Of a DNA stretch of 64,000 nt, positions 53,134 through 63,600 are shown piece by piece. Where the stretch lies: positions 6,882,001 through 6,946,000 of the forward strand of contig NC_090133.1 in assembly GCF_040581485.1 (NCBI RefSeq), given 5' to 3'. Numbering within the stretch: the first letter of the stretch is position 1; the number at the start of each line of letters is the position of its first letter. This DNA comes from Linepithema humile. Taxonomy: Eukaryota; Arthropoda; Insecta; Hymenoptera; Formicidae. The translations under genes were made by a program, and so were the position numbers. Below the pieces are notes generated by a model. It was not told the origin of the DNA and did no database searches. It was given only the letters and a program-made list of their open reading frames with translations.

Positions 53134-53327
53134 TAAAGACCCTATAGGTCTGTTCTTTATAGCTGAACTGGCTGCACTAGGTCAGTTATAGAGAACAGAC
53201 CTTTTTAATAATAGATTTCTGGTAATATAAGATCGCTATAGATTAGAATGCAATAGTATATATTTCTGTTTCTCTAGCAGGGTTTTGGGAGAAATCTTAT
53301 GTCGCGATTCTGATTACAGGGTCTCTA
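53134..53327. mobile_element. hAT-like MITE, 194 bp, with 8-bp target-site duplication
   Basis: The insertion is flanked on both sides by GTATGAAG (53,126-53,133 and 53,328-53,335). Its ends are imperfect inverted repeats: TAAAGACCCTATA on the left and, read inwards, TAGAGACCCTGTA on the right. An 8-bp duplication with short TA(A/G)AG-type termini matches hAT-superfamily elements. The duplication is undamaged and the insertion interrupts an older repeat copy, so it is younger than that copy. No transposase is encoded, so it must have been mobilised in trans. Confidence 0.8.
53146..53202. repeat. 57-bp imperfect hairpin inside the hAT-like MITE
   Basis: AGGTCTGTTCTTTATAGCTG and onward pairs with the segment ending ATAGAGAACAGACCT. 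This gives a stem of about 22 bp with a few mismatches around a loop of about 12 nt (TGGCTGCACTAG). Transcribed, it would resemble a short pre-miRNA-like hairpin, a known by-product of MITEs. Confidence 0.6.
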
Positions 53328-54632
53328 GTATGAAGTTGCCTTCATCTTTCGCATTTTTCAAACGTGTCTCGAGAGTGACGGAAGTGTCGAGTGAAGTTAC
53401 GGACGATTACCATATTTCGCACCATTTTTATTCGTCGATTGTATATCACGCGTATACTCGTGCATCGGGAGCGTTGTATTCCGTTTTGAAAGGGCATCGC
53501 GCTTACAAAACTGCTGCGAAAGTGCTGTATGGATTGACTGGTCGTATCGTGAGTGATAATTAGTGCCGTATAAGTGTGTGTGTTCATGGAGGAATGGGAT
53601 GCAATGGCGGAACTACACAACGGATAGCAACGGCGGGACATCAGGTGGTGAGTAAATGAGTAAATGATTAGTGCTTGTGCGATTTTACAAGAACAGGTTG
53701 CGGCGTGAGAACTGAAAGCCGGTTGCGAGTAAATAAACGCCACCGCGTTAGCGTTCGCGTATGGTGGGGAGCGATACCTACCGCGAGTTTACGTAAATCG
53801 TAATCACATTATTGTGTATCGTAATCGCATTAGTTTTCCGAGGCGGGGGCGCGATTAAACTCAACAGGAAATAACGATATACGGGCAAGAGGCTAGGGGA
53901 TGTGGGTAGAAAATATTTAACCATTTCAATTTTCAGTGATCAGAGTACAATAATATTAATGTTTTATTATAATATTATCCATCGTTTTTGCCGTTACATA
54001 ACCCTTCATAATATTCAATATTTCCAGAATTATTATCGATGTTTTACATCTGCATTACCACACGAATGCAACATATTCGTGAAAAATAATTTTGATAATT
54101 TTTGCCGAAATTGGAATCTCGATAGAGAAACTGAACGCCGCAGCGTAAATTGCAAAATATTCTTTAATACGCGTCCGATCCAAGCTCTCGTTTCGCCTCT
54201 AACGTTTCCCATATCGGAGCGTAGTCGGATGGAATTTTTGGAATCGCATCGGCATGCCGTCCTGCCGTGCTCGCCGAGCCACGAAAACCGAAAACCGCAG
54301 GCTAACGACGGTACATCCGAGAATTTTGTAGCGGCGGCGTCGTCGTCGGCGGCCACGGCACCCTCTTCCTCCTCCGCCTCCTTCTTCCCGGCGGTGCTTT
54401 CTCACCTGCCTACAAGCGAGAGTACACGACGGTGCCCTTAAACCGGAGGCATTGTATATGTACGCAACGTGTATTCACGGCTCGCTCGGCGGGACAAAAG
54501 AGATCCTACATCTTTGCGTGGCTCGGCATCGACTGGCTCGGGCAGACGCGGAGGAGTGCCTCGGTGTTGGTGGCTTCAACGCGGTTAGTAGTGGTGCGCT
54601 CGGACGCGTGTGTTCGTCGTGGCCGAGACGCG

Positions 54633-54704
54633 ATTGGTCCGAACTGCGCGCAGATTGGCTGACTCGCCTCGACGACAGCACGGAGTCGAGTCCACGTGGA
54701 CTCG
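54633..54704. promoter_or_regulatory. AGTCCACGTGGACT palindrome with paired inverted CCAAT boxes (21-bp spacing)
   Basis: Inverted CCAAT boxes (ATTGG) lie at 54,633-54,637 and 54,654-54,658, exactly 21 bp apart. The palindrome AGTCCACGTGGACT is at 54,689-54,702, within an 18-bp perfect palindrome at 54,687-54,704. Read on the minus strand, the pair is CAGCCAAT then GGACCAATCG, the same wording and spacing as the pair at 43.74 kb. A TATATA lies immediately to the right. CpG-rich surroundings make this a promoter candidate. Confidence 0.5.
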
Positions 54705-55770
54705 TATATACACAGCTGAGACCGCGGACGGCTGTTCTCGGGTATCTTCTATCGCTTTCTCTCTCTCGCTCTCCCTTTTCTCGTTCTCTTTCCTCCTGGT
54801 CCTTATCCTCTCCTGCACATCGCGGCCGGGGATTTATCCTTTCCTTGCCTCTCGATTCCCCAATTCCACTTACTCCGTCTCTCGCTCGCTCGTTCGTTCG
54901 AAAGCAGTCTCTCAGCGGCGTAGCACAGCGAGAGAGATCCCTCGGACGAGATATGAATTCACGTTCCTCCTTTTATATTCCACGCTCGCCTGCCCTCCAT
55001 TTTGCTTGCTCGAGCCCCTTGTCTACCTCGCCGATCTGCGACTACCGTATGTGTCGGCCGCACGGCTATCTCACTGGTTCCACTCTCTCTTTCTCTCTCT
55101 CTCTCTCTTTCTCACCCGCTCTTTCCGCCTGTATCCGCATGATCATGCTGTTCCGACGTCGTCGTCCGCTTTCCTTTTCCTTCTCTTTTCTCCTCTTCGT
55201 CTTGGCCGCCGTTGTCGTCGGTCGCCGTCGACGACGAACGTTTGCACGATGCGGTTAGTCGCTCGCGAAAAGTACGATACGGAAGAGGAGAGCAATCTCG
55301 GAAGACGGAACGCGTGTCGCGTCGCCTCGCGTTCGCGTCGCGGCGAGAGAAACGCAAAGAAGCCGATCCTCAAATATTCAACAACTCGCATATGTACACA
55401 CGCGTGCAACGCGACGCGACGACGACTGGTAGCTATCGTTGCGGTTTGTTAGGCACGGTTCCCGCTGTCGTTCTAGAGGGTTACGCGATGTATGCACGCG
55501 CATACGTACGTCCTGCATCGGTCGTACACATGTAAGCACACATGTGCCGTCGGCTGTCGATTGTATACGTAGTATTTGATGTACTTTACATACCGTATTT
55601 AGGACACACGATTGAGATAAAGACGCCAATTCGAGAGATGAAATGGCTCGTTTGAATTAGAAAGTCTCGAGTAGCTTGCTGCGATATTCAACCTTAACTT
55701 TAATTGGAATTCTTCAAATATATAATTAGTATATCTGCGTCTCGTGTGATTGATGGTATACTGACACGTA

Positions 55771-55890
55771 AATTAAATATTATAATTCTAATAATGATTC
55801 ACAATATCTTAGAGCGTAATTAAATATTGTAGCACTAATAATGATTCACAACGTTCTACAATGCAATTAAATGTTGTAATAATGATAGCT
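55771..55890. repeat. Minisatellite, 47-bp period, about 2.5 copies
   Basis: Units start AATTAAAT at 55,771, 55,818 and 55,865, exactly 47 bp apart. They share TAATAATGATTCACAA and related text with small differences. The third unit is incomplete and runs into the retrotransposon remnant. Confidence 0.7.
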
Positions 55891-56010
55891 GGAAGTCGTA
55901 GTGTTGCGGTATCGAAGCCGTTGCTTTGGAGCTCGCTTCCACTCGCAATTAGAAAATCAGAATCGTTCGACTCACGCAAACGCGCACTCTTCAATCATCT
56001 GCTGCGTACT
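55888..56010 (+). mobile_element. Remnant of a non-LTR retrotransposon (ORF2 C-terminal end)
   Basis: The frame reads GSRSVAVSKPLLWSSLPLAI then RKSESFDSRKRALFNHLL. This matches the pattern found just downstream of the reverse-transcriptase domain in CR1/Jockey/I-type LINEs (R-S-x-x-V-x-x-P-x-LWNSLPxxIR-x-S-x-S-x-x-x-FK-x-x-L-x-x-x-L). The frame stays open to 56,544 but loses any resemblance after about residue 48, so only this short block is supported. No catalytic RT motif is present. It is 5'-truncated, as is usual for LINE insertions. Confidence 0.5.
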
Positions 56011-58112
56011 ACGTGTCAGCACATAAATGCGAACCCATGTCACTCTAAGGCTTGTAAATATGACATCAGCTCTTGCGAGCAAATGCTAGTATTTCCTGTT
56101 TCACAGCTTAATGTTCCCTTCGTGACAATTAGTCTAAATGACTGTATACATACTCGGTTTGCTTTTACTCGTCATAATTGTCCGCGCACAATGTGTGCGT
56201 TCTTAGAAGGCTCGCCCTGGCAGGATAGTAAAGAGGCTTTCAGTAAAGAAGCTTTTAATACTACTAGTATCCGTGTGTATCCGCATGAGCAACGATTGGA
56301 TCGGTTAACGACTGAGCGTTCGGGAAAGCCAATCTCTGTTCGAGGAAAAGGGAACGCGCCGATGGAGATAGCCGAAAAATTCGAAGGATTTCAATTATGC
56401 CGGACCGATCGGCCGGCGCGGTCGCTCCCGCTTCAATTTCAAACACGAAGGCGACGGCTCTTTCTCCCTCAAAATACCGGTGAATCGTTAAAAGCGCAGG
56501 GCTCTATTGGCCTCGCTCGTAATATTTCGCTGGTCTACAAATAGTCGCTACTTATGTTGGTCGCGCGAGAGAATAAGCCTTTCGAGAAGTTCGTGTAGCC
56601 GGCTTGCTCGCTCTACAAACCAGTGCGAGATGATCCGACTTTATGCGTTTCCGGTCGGATATACCGAGTACTCTAGACTTACCTTGGACATCGTTTATCC
56701 GGGGATTTTCCGACCGATTTGTATTTTCTTTCAAAGGTCGGGACATATTGTGGAAACGGTTGAGAACGAGAGACTTTTGAGAAAAACAGAAGTGAGAACA
56801 GGTAGTGAAACTTTTTTCTCACTTGACACGAGGTAAGTTTTATTTGAGAAACTTTGATAGGTGTATAATTCCCGGATCGGTTACAAAGATATACAACATG
56901 GAAGATTAACGATCTGACAATGAGACTAATAGCCCTCCTCGCGCTTCCACTAATGAAAAAAACCGAGAGTCGGAATTCCGAGAAAAGAATAGATGAAGGC
57001 CAGGCTCTGGCTACGTCCGGGACACTGTGTTCCATACGTACGAGTTTGTACGAACGAACGAATGATAGAAGGGTGATCGTTCACGAAAGCGTGGCTAGTG
57101 CAACGACACGCATCGGCTTGCGAGTGCAGAGCGACGTTATCGCCGGTTGCACACACCATGTGGCTGCGGTATGGTGGTTAGGGGCGGTTAGGGCAGTGCG
57201 CCGCAAGGGTGGTCAAGCCGCAAACGAGACCACCGTCCTAGCTATCTGCTATCTGGATAACCGCCATCGCCGCCGCCACCCTCTCTCACCCTCTCCTCTG
57301 CAGTCCTCCCCCTTTCATCCTCCACCCATCCCCTCCCCTTTCACTATCATCGTTTCCACCTCCGAGCGGCACATGCGACGACAGGTAGTCCGCAATGTCG
57401 TTATTACCGCCACCGTTTGCTTATCGCGCTAATTCTGAAGTCGAGCGTTAATTGCGCGAGCGAGCGATCGCGAGACGAGACGGCGGCTTAATGAGCCGCC
57501 GCGACCGCGTTCCGTCGCACCGATGTGTCCAATGCGAATCCGATGACGAAATTCCTCGTTTGACGAACGATGAACGACATATGTCGCGCCGCATCTTCGT
57601 TTGCGTTTTGATTTGGCGGGGCACTCCCGCGTTTATGCGAGAAAAGAGACGAAGAGAGGATCGACGAAGAGGAGAACGAACGCGTTCGGAATAACGGGAT
57701 GAAGTGTGTGAACAGAGAGAGAGAGAGAGGGGGAGAAAGGCATGTTGGCGCGTTTATTAGTGTCCAATTGTGACGAAGAGGAGAGGAGAGGTGTGGGATA
57801 GTGCGAAAGCGAGCGCGTGAACTCGCTCATTTGCGTGCCTGTTAATTTGCCACGTTGTGTGCGCGCCGCGTCGTACCGTGCCGCAGAGAGTTGCCACCGA
57901 CGCGACGGACAGAGGGAAAATTAGCTCTTTGTGTATGAGTGCCACCAACTGTTGGATCGCGTACTAGCTAGGCGGGTGCCGGCGACGACGACGACGACGA
58001 TGAGGATGCGGATAATCATCGTTACCTTTGGTACGCGCGAATCACAACTCGATTTCAGCGCGGTCCTCTCTAAAGCGAAAGCTTTCGTACGAAGATAAAT
58101 AAAACAGGATAT

Positions 58113-58141
58113 TCAAAAAAAAAAAAAAAAAATAAAAAAAA
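58113..58141. repeat. A-rich tract
   Basis: Eighteen A followed by TAAAAAAAAA. This could be a simple tract or an old retroposon tail. Confidence 0.8.
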
Positions 58142-59879
58142 AATAGAGAAATAGGAGGATTATACAATTGATTGTTTTTCGTATATTGTTATTATAAGCT
58201 TTTGTTTTACAAGCTGTCGGCATTTGCAACGCGACACGATAAGTTTACGCACGCGAATAATCCGGCACGAATAAACTGCGGTAATACGCTTCGCGCGTAC
58301 GCGCCGTTGCTCGTCGTCGAATTAACCGTAATAACCGACGCATTTAGCCGCGATATACAAATCTCGCGGCTCCAATAGTCGCCGCCACCGCCACCGTCTC
58401 CACCACCGACCCCCGTCGTCACACCTCCTCCCTCTTCGCCCTCTTTCTGCGTCATCCCTGCGTCCCGTAGTCGCGCGCGCGCGCATGCCGCATATCATTA
58501 CCATGCAAATACGCACGGCAAAGCCCGCGTAAAACCACTCTCTCACTCTCCCGTCATCATCGTCTCACCCTTTCGTCCCCTCGTCTATTCGGGCACTACG
58601 GCCAACCCTCCCTTTCCTCCTCACCATTCGGCCGTCACCCGGTCACATATGCAAAACGTGCCACTATTATAATAACATTACGCCGATGAACCTTCCATTG
58701 AACGCGCGCATGCATGGCCTCGCTAATTATACACCGGGTGGCGCGATTCGCATGGATTTGCGAGGCGATACAATCGTTTCGCCCGGTTATCGCTGCGTGT
58801 ATTTTTCTCCTCCCTCTCTCTCTCTTTCATTTTTTGATTTTTTTTTTGTTTTTCTATACCCGTATATATACCCGAATGCCGCGCGCGAGAGGTCGAGTTC
58901 GCTCCGATTTGTTTTCATGACAATCGCAAAACCGTCAGCACGCCGCCCGCGCGAGCGGCGGTGACCGCTCTTTTTTTTTGTTTTTTATTGGCGAAATAGT
59001 GTCGTAATTTTCATGACGATCCGCCGCCGCCGCCGCTGCCTGCCGCCCGTTGCGCCGGCATGCAACTAAATATTGTTGATGCCTCTTTTTTGGCGCTAAC
59101 AACATTCACGTGGATAGAGTAACGAGTGGTCCTTGTTTTTTATTTCCGCCGACACCTGCCCGCTGTATGCGCAACCCCGATTTTTATCGGCGTGCCGGCC
59201 ACTAATCATTTTGTTTTTACCGGAACGACCGGTCATCTCGCTGTTTCGTCTCCCTTCCCTCGATTACTAGATTTTCACGTGTTCATGGAAGTCCCAAATG
59301 CCGAATTATGTCGACGCGTTAAAAAAAATTAATAGCAACGAAATGCGGTATTTCAAAAATACAAAGAGATATAACTCGTGAGATTTTGGAGTTGTTATCA
59401 GGATTAAATGAGATACAGTCTTATTTATTATATGGCATTTATTGATCGATTCTCTCGTGTTTTTTTTTTTTATTTCGACGTATTTTTACAATTTTTATAC
59501 CTATCCTCTCATTCTTAGAAGAAGTAAAAAAATATCACGGTGTACTTAAAACCTGCTATTTACAAAATGTACAGACAAAGACGGGAATAATTACAGTTAA
59601 AGAGCGATTGTGCGCGCGTCAGTAGAAACGGATTTCGATCTGGACGCGTGTAAAACACGAAACAACCGACAGTAAAAGCTGTAAGTACAAAACGGCTTTT
59701 TTCCAAGATTGCGAGCTGTGAACTTTGATAGCTCAGGTTTTAAATGTAAACCAAATATAAACCAATATCATTTCCATGTGAGACCATTTAACGACAAATT
59801 TTGTATTTACGAGACGTTCTAATCAATTTTCAAAATTAACTTCTTATGCCACTGATTAATTTACATAATATTCTAATAT

Positions 59880-59975
59880 AAATATTAAAATTATTATTTA
59901 AATATAAATATTTTTTCATATATATTATATATATTGCAATATATATATTAATATATAGCAATATATATATATATT
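59880..59975. repeat. (TA)n-rich tract
   Basis: Repeated TATATATA runs with TTAATATATAGCAATATA interruptions, in the AT-rich DNA beyond the groucho 3' end. Confidence 0.85.
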
Positions 59976-60226
59976 ATAAACATTTAAAGTATTTATACTG
60001 GAATATATGTATTGTTAGATACAAATTATCATATGCATATAAAATCATAGGTATATAAAAATTAATTTGTACATTTATTTTGAATACATAATTTAATGAA
60101 GAGAATATTAATATTATTTTATTTACAATTGAGAATAAACACAAAATTCTTTTAAACAATTTTAATCATTTTTTCATCTTAGTGAAAAAATATTTTCGAG
60201 AGCGTGTTATTAAAAGAAACAAATTT

Positions 60227-60551
60227 TTTATTTATTTTAATAGTCTCACAGGAAATAATATTATTGATCGCTATGTTCTTATTGTATACTGTTTACGTCA
60301 TGTACTGCAGTCTTAAGTACATTTTTAGATTTTTCATTCTTTATTGCAAGTGTGCGGTTATTAAAATTCGGAAAATCACGAATCTTTCGTGTCCGTTTGA
60401 CTCGGCCTTCGCACCGGCAATCTCACTTTCTTGTCAACGAGCAGATAACAACAACGATAACAAAAGGAACAACAACAGCGATATCACGTTATTCGACATA
60501 ACGCTTCCGAAAGAACTCGTCGTTTCCAGGAGACAGCCAGTTGATAGCATT
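60227..60551 (-). other. gro: groucho 3' UTR (minimum), to nearest poly(A) signals
   Basis: On the minus strand the stop codon is followed by about 320 bp rich in TTGTTG-type motifs and two overlapping AATAAA hexamers (TTTATT on the plus strand at 60,227-60,236). These are the first convincing polyadenylation signals downstream of the gene. Further AT-rich DNA continues to about 59,750, so a longer alternative 3' UTR is possible. Transcript data would be needed to fix the end. Confidence 0.45.
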
Positions 60552-60659
60552 TCAGTACATGACCTCATAGACGGTGGCCTTCTTGTCGCCAGAACCGGTG
60601 ACGATGTACTTGTCATCCGTCGATATATCGCAACTGAGCACCGACGAGGATTCCTTCGA
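60552..60659 (-). CDS. gro: groucho terminal exon: last WD40 blade and stop
   Basis: This 108-nt phase-0 exon follows a TTTACAG acceptor. It encodes SKESSSVLSCDISTDDKYIV and TGSGDKKATVYEVMY, then TGA. The fly and human proteins, as I recall them, end YEVIY, so the Met is a mild substitution. The upstream reading frame is also open but belongs to the intron. The intron between this exon and the previous one is about 740 bp, the longest in the visible part of the gene. Confidence 0.97.
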   Translation of the reverse strand, partial: SKESSSVLSCDISTDDKYIVTGSGDKKATVYEVMY

Positions 60660-63600
60660 CTGTAAATATAATCGACAAACACATCGTCGAGTGAGCATGC
60701 GATAACATTTATACAGCGCGACAAGAGCGAGTAAGAAAGAGAGCAAAAGAAAAAAGGAAAAAAAGCGTGCAAGATAGAACGTTATAAAAATTCGAGTGTT
60801 GGAGCTCGTTTGCTCGTTTTATGAAACGTTAAAAACGTAAACATATTTACGAGCCGCTTCGTCAGATATCTATTATTATTCCGCCGCATCGAATTCCGCT
60901 CGATAACGAAATCGCGCGTTCAGCGAGCGATTATTCATTAGCTTTTATAAATCAGGCTTTTTTGCTTAGCGAGTCACGATTCGATGGCTCGGTTTATACC
61001 GCGTAATTATATAGTTCCTTAATGAACTGTTTCGCGATCGTCCCCAGCGCCTCGTCCCGCCGTCTTGTCTCGCGCGTAACACCGTGCTTATTCTCCGCGT
61101 GAAAGGTGCGAAGGTAATTTGTGTAATTTGCGCGTCGAACATGCAATAAGCGCGGACGGCTTCAGAATTTAAATGTCGACAAAAAAGTTTTGCTCGTATT
61201 TTCTTATTATTTCTAAGATACTTTTGTGAATGAATCAAAAATAATTATTGCGCACGGTTCGTATAGTTGAAAGAATTGGCATGCCTTTTAGATTTTAAAA
61301 GATTTCACGTGAATTATATCATTCCAAGACTTCTTTGATCGCATTAACTTGCGAAAATGAGAAGCGACGAAGGGAGGATTAATTAGCTAAGCACACTAAC
61401 CTGGAATATCGATGCTCCATAAGGCGTACGCCACGCATTCAGTATATTATCTTTCCCGGTGGAAACGAACCATTTACCGCTGGAAGCGAACCTCAAGGAC
61501 AGCACACAGGATTCATGAAGATGCAGTTGGTACTTGTCCGTTTTCGTGGCGTGCAATACTTCGACAGTCGAGTTCTCCATACCGACCGCTAACCACTCGC
61601 CGGTAGGACAATAGCCGAGAGAAAATATTTGTGACGTGAAGTCGTGCTGTTGCAATTGTCTGCCCTCGCGAAGATCCCACGAACGAACAGTGTTATCCAA
61701 ACCTCCAGTCCACAGTTTTGAACCGTCTGCTGATATATCGATACATGAGGCACCATCCGTGTGACCCTGGAATTGTCTAACAAGGGCTTGATTTTGTAAG
61801 TCCCATACAGCGATATTGCCGTCGCTGCAACAGCTAAAGCAGACTTTAGAGTCAGGCGAGATCGCTAAAGCGTAACACGCCGGTGCAGACGAGGTCAATT
61901 CAGCCTTGATTCTCGGTGTGGGACTCGCCAAATCCCAAATGCTCAGCTGACTGGCCTCCCCGCCAACTATTAAAGTTCTGCCGTCCGGAAGTAACTTCAC
62001 TGATCTGTGTTGAGAAAAAAAAAACGCGAAGCGACAGTTTTAGCACAGGAGCGTAATGAGAGCGTAAGCGCGCTTCATGCATTAATTTCGATCGCTCTCT
62101 TACTAACCTGATATAATTATCTCGCTGAAGACAGTCAAGTTGCGAGACTGGTTTGACGGAACTAATACCCGGCTGGCTAATATCCCATACCTTTACGCAG
62201 CCTTTGCCGCCGGTGTAAACGTACTTGGTCGGATTAGAGATCGTTACGGCGCACACCACCTCGCCGTGATTCAGAGTATTAATCTGACGCGCGAGATTCG
62301 GTATACCCGAGCCGGCAAGAGCGTCCTGCGGGAACGGTACTAGTTGTGCCTGGCCGTCGCCCGAGACGTGGTAGCTGTACGCACTGCGAAATGCCGTTCC
62401 GTTGAATGATTACAACAAATTTCTCACAGTTTCCATCAATGTTAATTATATGCGATATCGCGAGTTTAGTCATAAACCAAATTCACATTAATCGATTAAG
62501 TTGACTTGCAATTTAAAGGAAATTAGTATCTCCTCAATTAATTTGATCTTATTTTTTCATTATAAGAGTCACGTTAGTTCCACGAAGTTGAAAAACATAA
62601 ATTTCTATTCGACTCACGCCTTGTTCATTTCTTGCTAGAATCTGAAATATTAAGATGGACTTGGTTACTCACGGTTTGCCTCCAGGTATTGCGATAGATC
62701 CCACGGGGGCTCTCATAGCCGAGTGAGGATCGTATATCTGCTGTAGCGAGGCGGGCGGTCTCGGCGTCGCGTAACCGTTATAGGCCATCATGTCGACGTG
62801 CGGATGCTGACCAGCGGCCGCCGCGAGATTATGCGGTGGACCGGGCGCATAATGCATCGAACCGGGATAGGTGACTGGTGGTGGCGGTATAGCGCCAGGC
62901 GGTACTGATGGGCCTTGCAGCAATTTACTCGGGGTTGACGACTTTATACTGTTGCTGATCACCACCGCGGCTCCCGAGGTCGGCGTAAGCGGCTTCGATA
63001 TCGGTGTCGCCGGCTTCTCGCGGTCCTCCACTTTCTTGGCCGAGGGCGTGCTAGCGTTGCTACTCGTGCCACTTCTGGGCGAGTGCGGTGGCGCTAACAC
63101 ATCCTTCTTCGCTACATTTTGTATGCCGGAAGAACCCAGTGACGGCACCACAACCGAGGAAATCTTATCGATGCCGTTTTCGCGCGGTGACGTAGCACCA
63201 TTCACCACTGGACTCCCAGGACCATCACTTGCATCATCTACGATTAGATCTTGGTCGCTCTTCTCGCCGTCGCTCTGCGAAAGAATGATCGCGCGCGATT
63301 AAATGTATTTCTCAAGGCAACCATTTTTTTTTTCTTATTAGAGTAACATTATGTAGTGATGGACTGCCATATTAATGTTTTCAAGGAATATTGTTCAAGG
63401 AAAACCGGTTAAAAGTTTTTATGATAATTTTAAAGGAACGTCGTGAACGAAACAAAATAAATTTGAAGAAAAAGAAAAATTTCAAATTCCTTTCAACAAA
63501 AAAGTTAACAAAGTTAACAGTTAAATGTAATGTATTTGAATAACAATTCCACAGATCGATATTGCGTCTTCAAGATTATAGTTATTGATCGCTAAATATT

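Larger units (their letters stand above)
52840..53656 (+). repeat. Unnamed repeat family, copy B (inverted relative to A), interrupted by a MITE
   Basis: The plus strand here matches the minus strand of 50,071-51,090. It has ATGGCGAAAGTGTTGGACGCG at 52,875, corresponding to ATGGCG plus GTATTAGACGCG and GTACTGGACGCG in A and A'. A second ATGGCGGAAC at 53,604 is followed by a donor-like GGTGAGT at about 53,645-53,653. The copy is split by a 194-bp insertion at 53,134-53,327. Removing the insertion and one target duplication restores continuity with copy A. Confidence 0.6.
56011..60226. other. Mixed non-coding DNA between the LINE remnant and groucho
   Basis: Moderately CpG-rich to about 59.3 kb, then strongly AT-rich up to the groucho 3' UTR. 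Open frames here (for example 56,507-56,836 and 56,920-57,432) have no recognisable domain. No gene is supported. Confidence 0.5.

Noticed and set aside
54452..55452. Overlapping plus-strand open frames of 268 and 280 codons
   Set aside because: Both are Ser/Leu/Arg-rich across TC-rich, CpG-rich DNA with few stops. They overlap in different frames and neither resembles a protein family.
56011..56544. Continuation of the 227-codon frame beyond the LINE motif
   Set aside because: Only the first part resembles a retrotransposon protein. The rest has no recognisable similarity.
1..60226. E(spl)/hairy-type bHLH genes near groucho, as in Drosophila
   Set aside because: No bHLH, Orange or WRPW-ending frame was seen in any translation across the interval.
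61383..62000. An independent gene starting at the in-frame GTG at 62,000
   Set aside because: It is an internal groucho exon. Splice sites and phase join it to the exons on either side.
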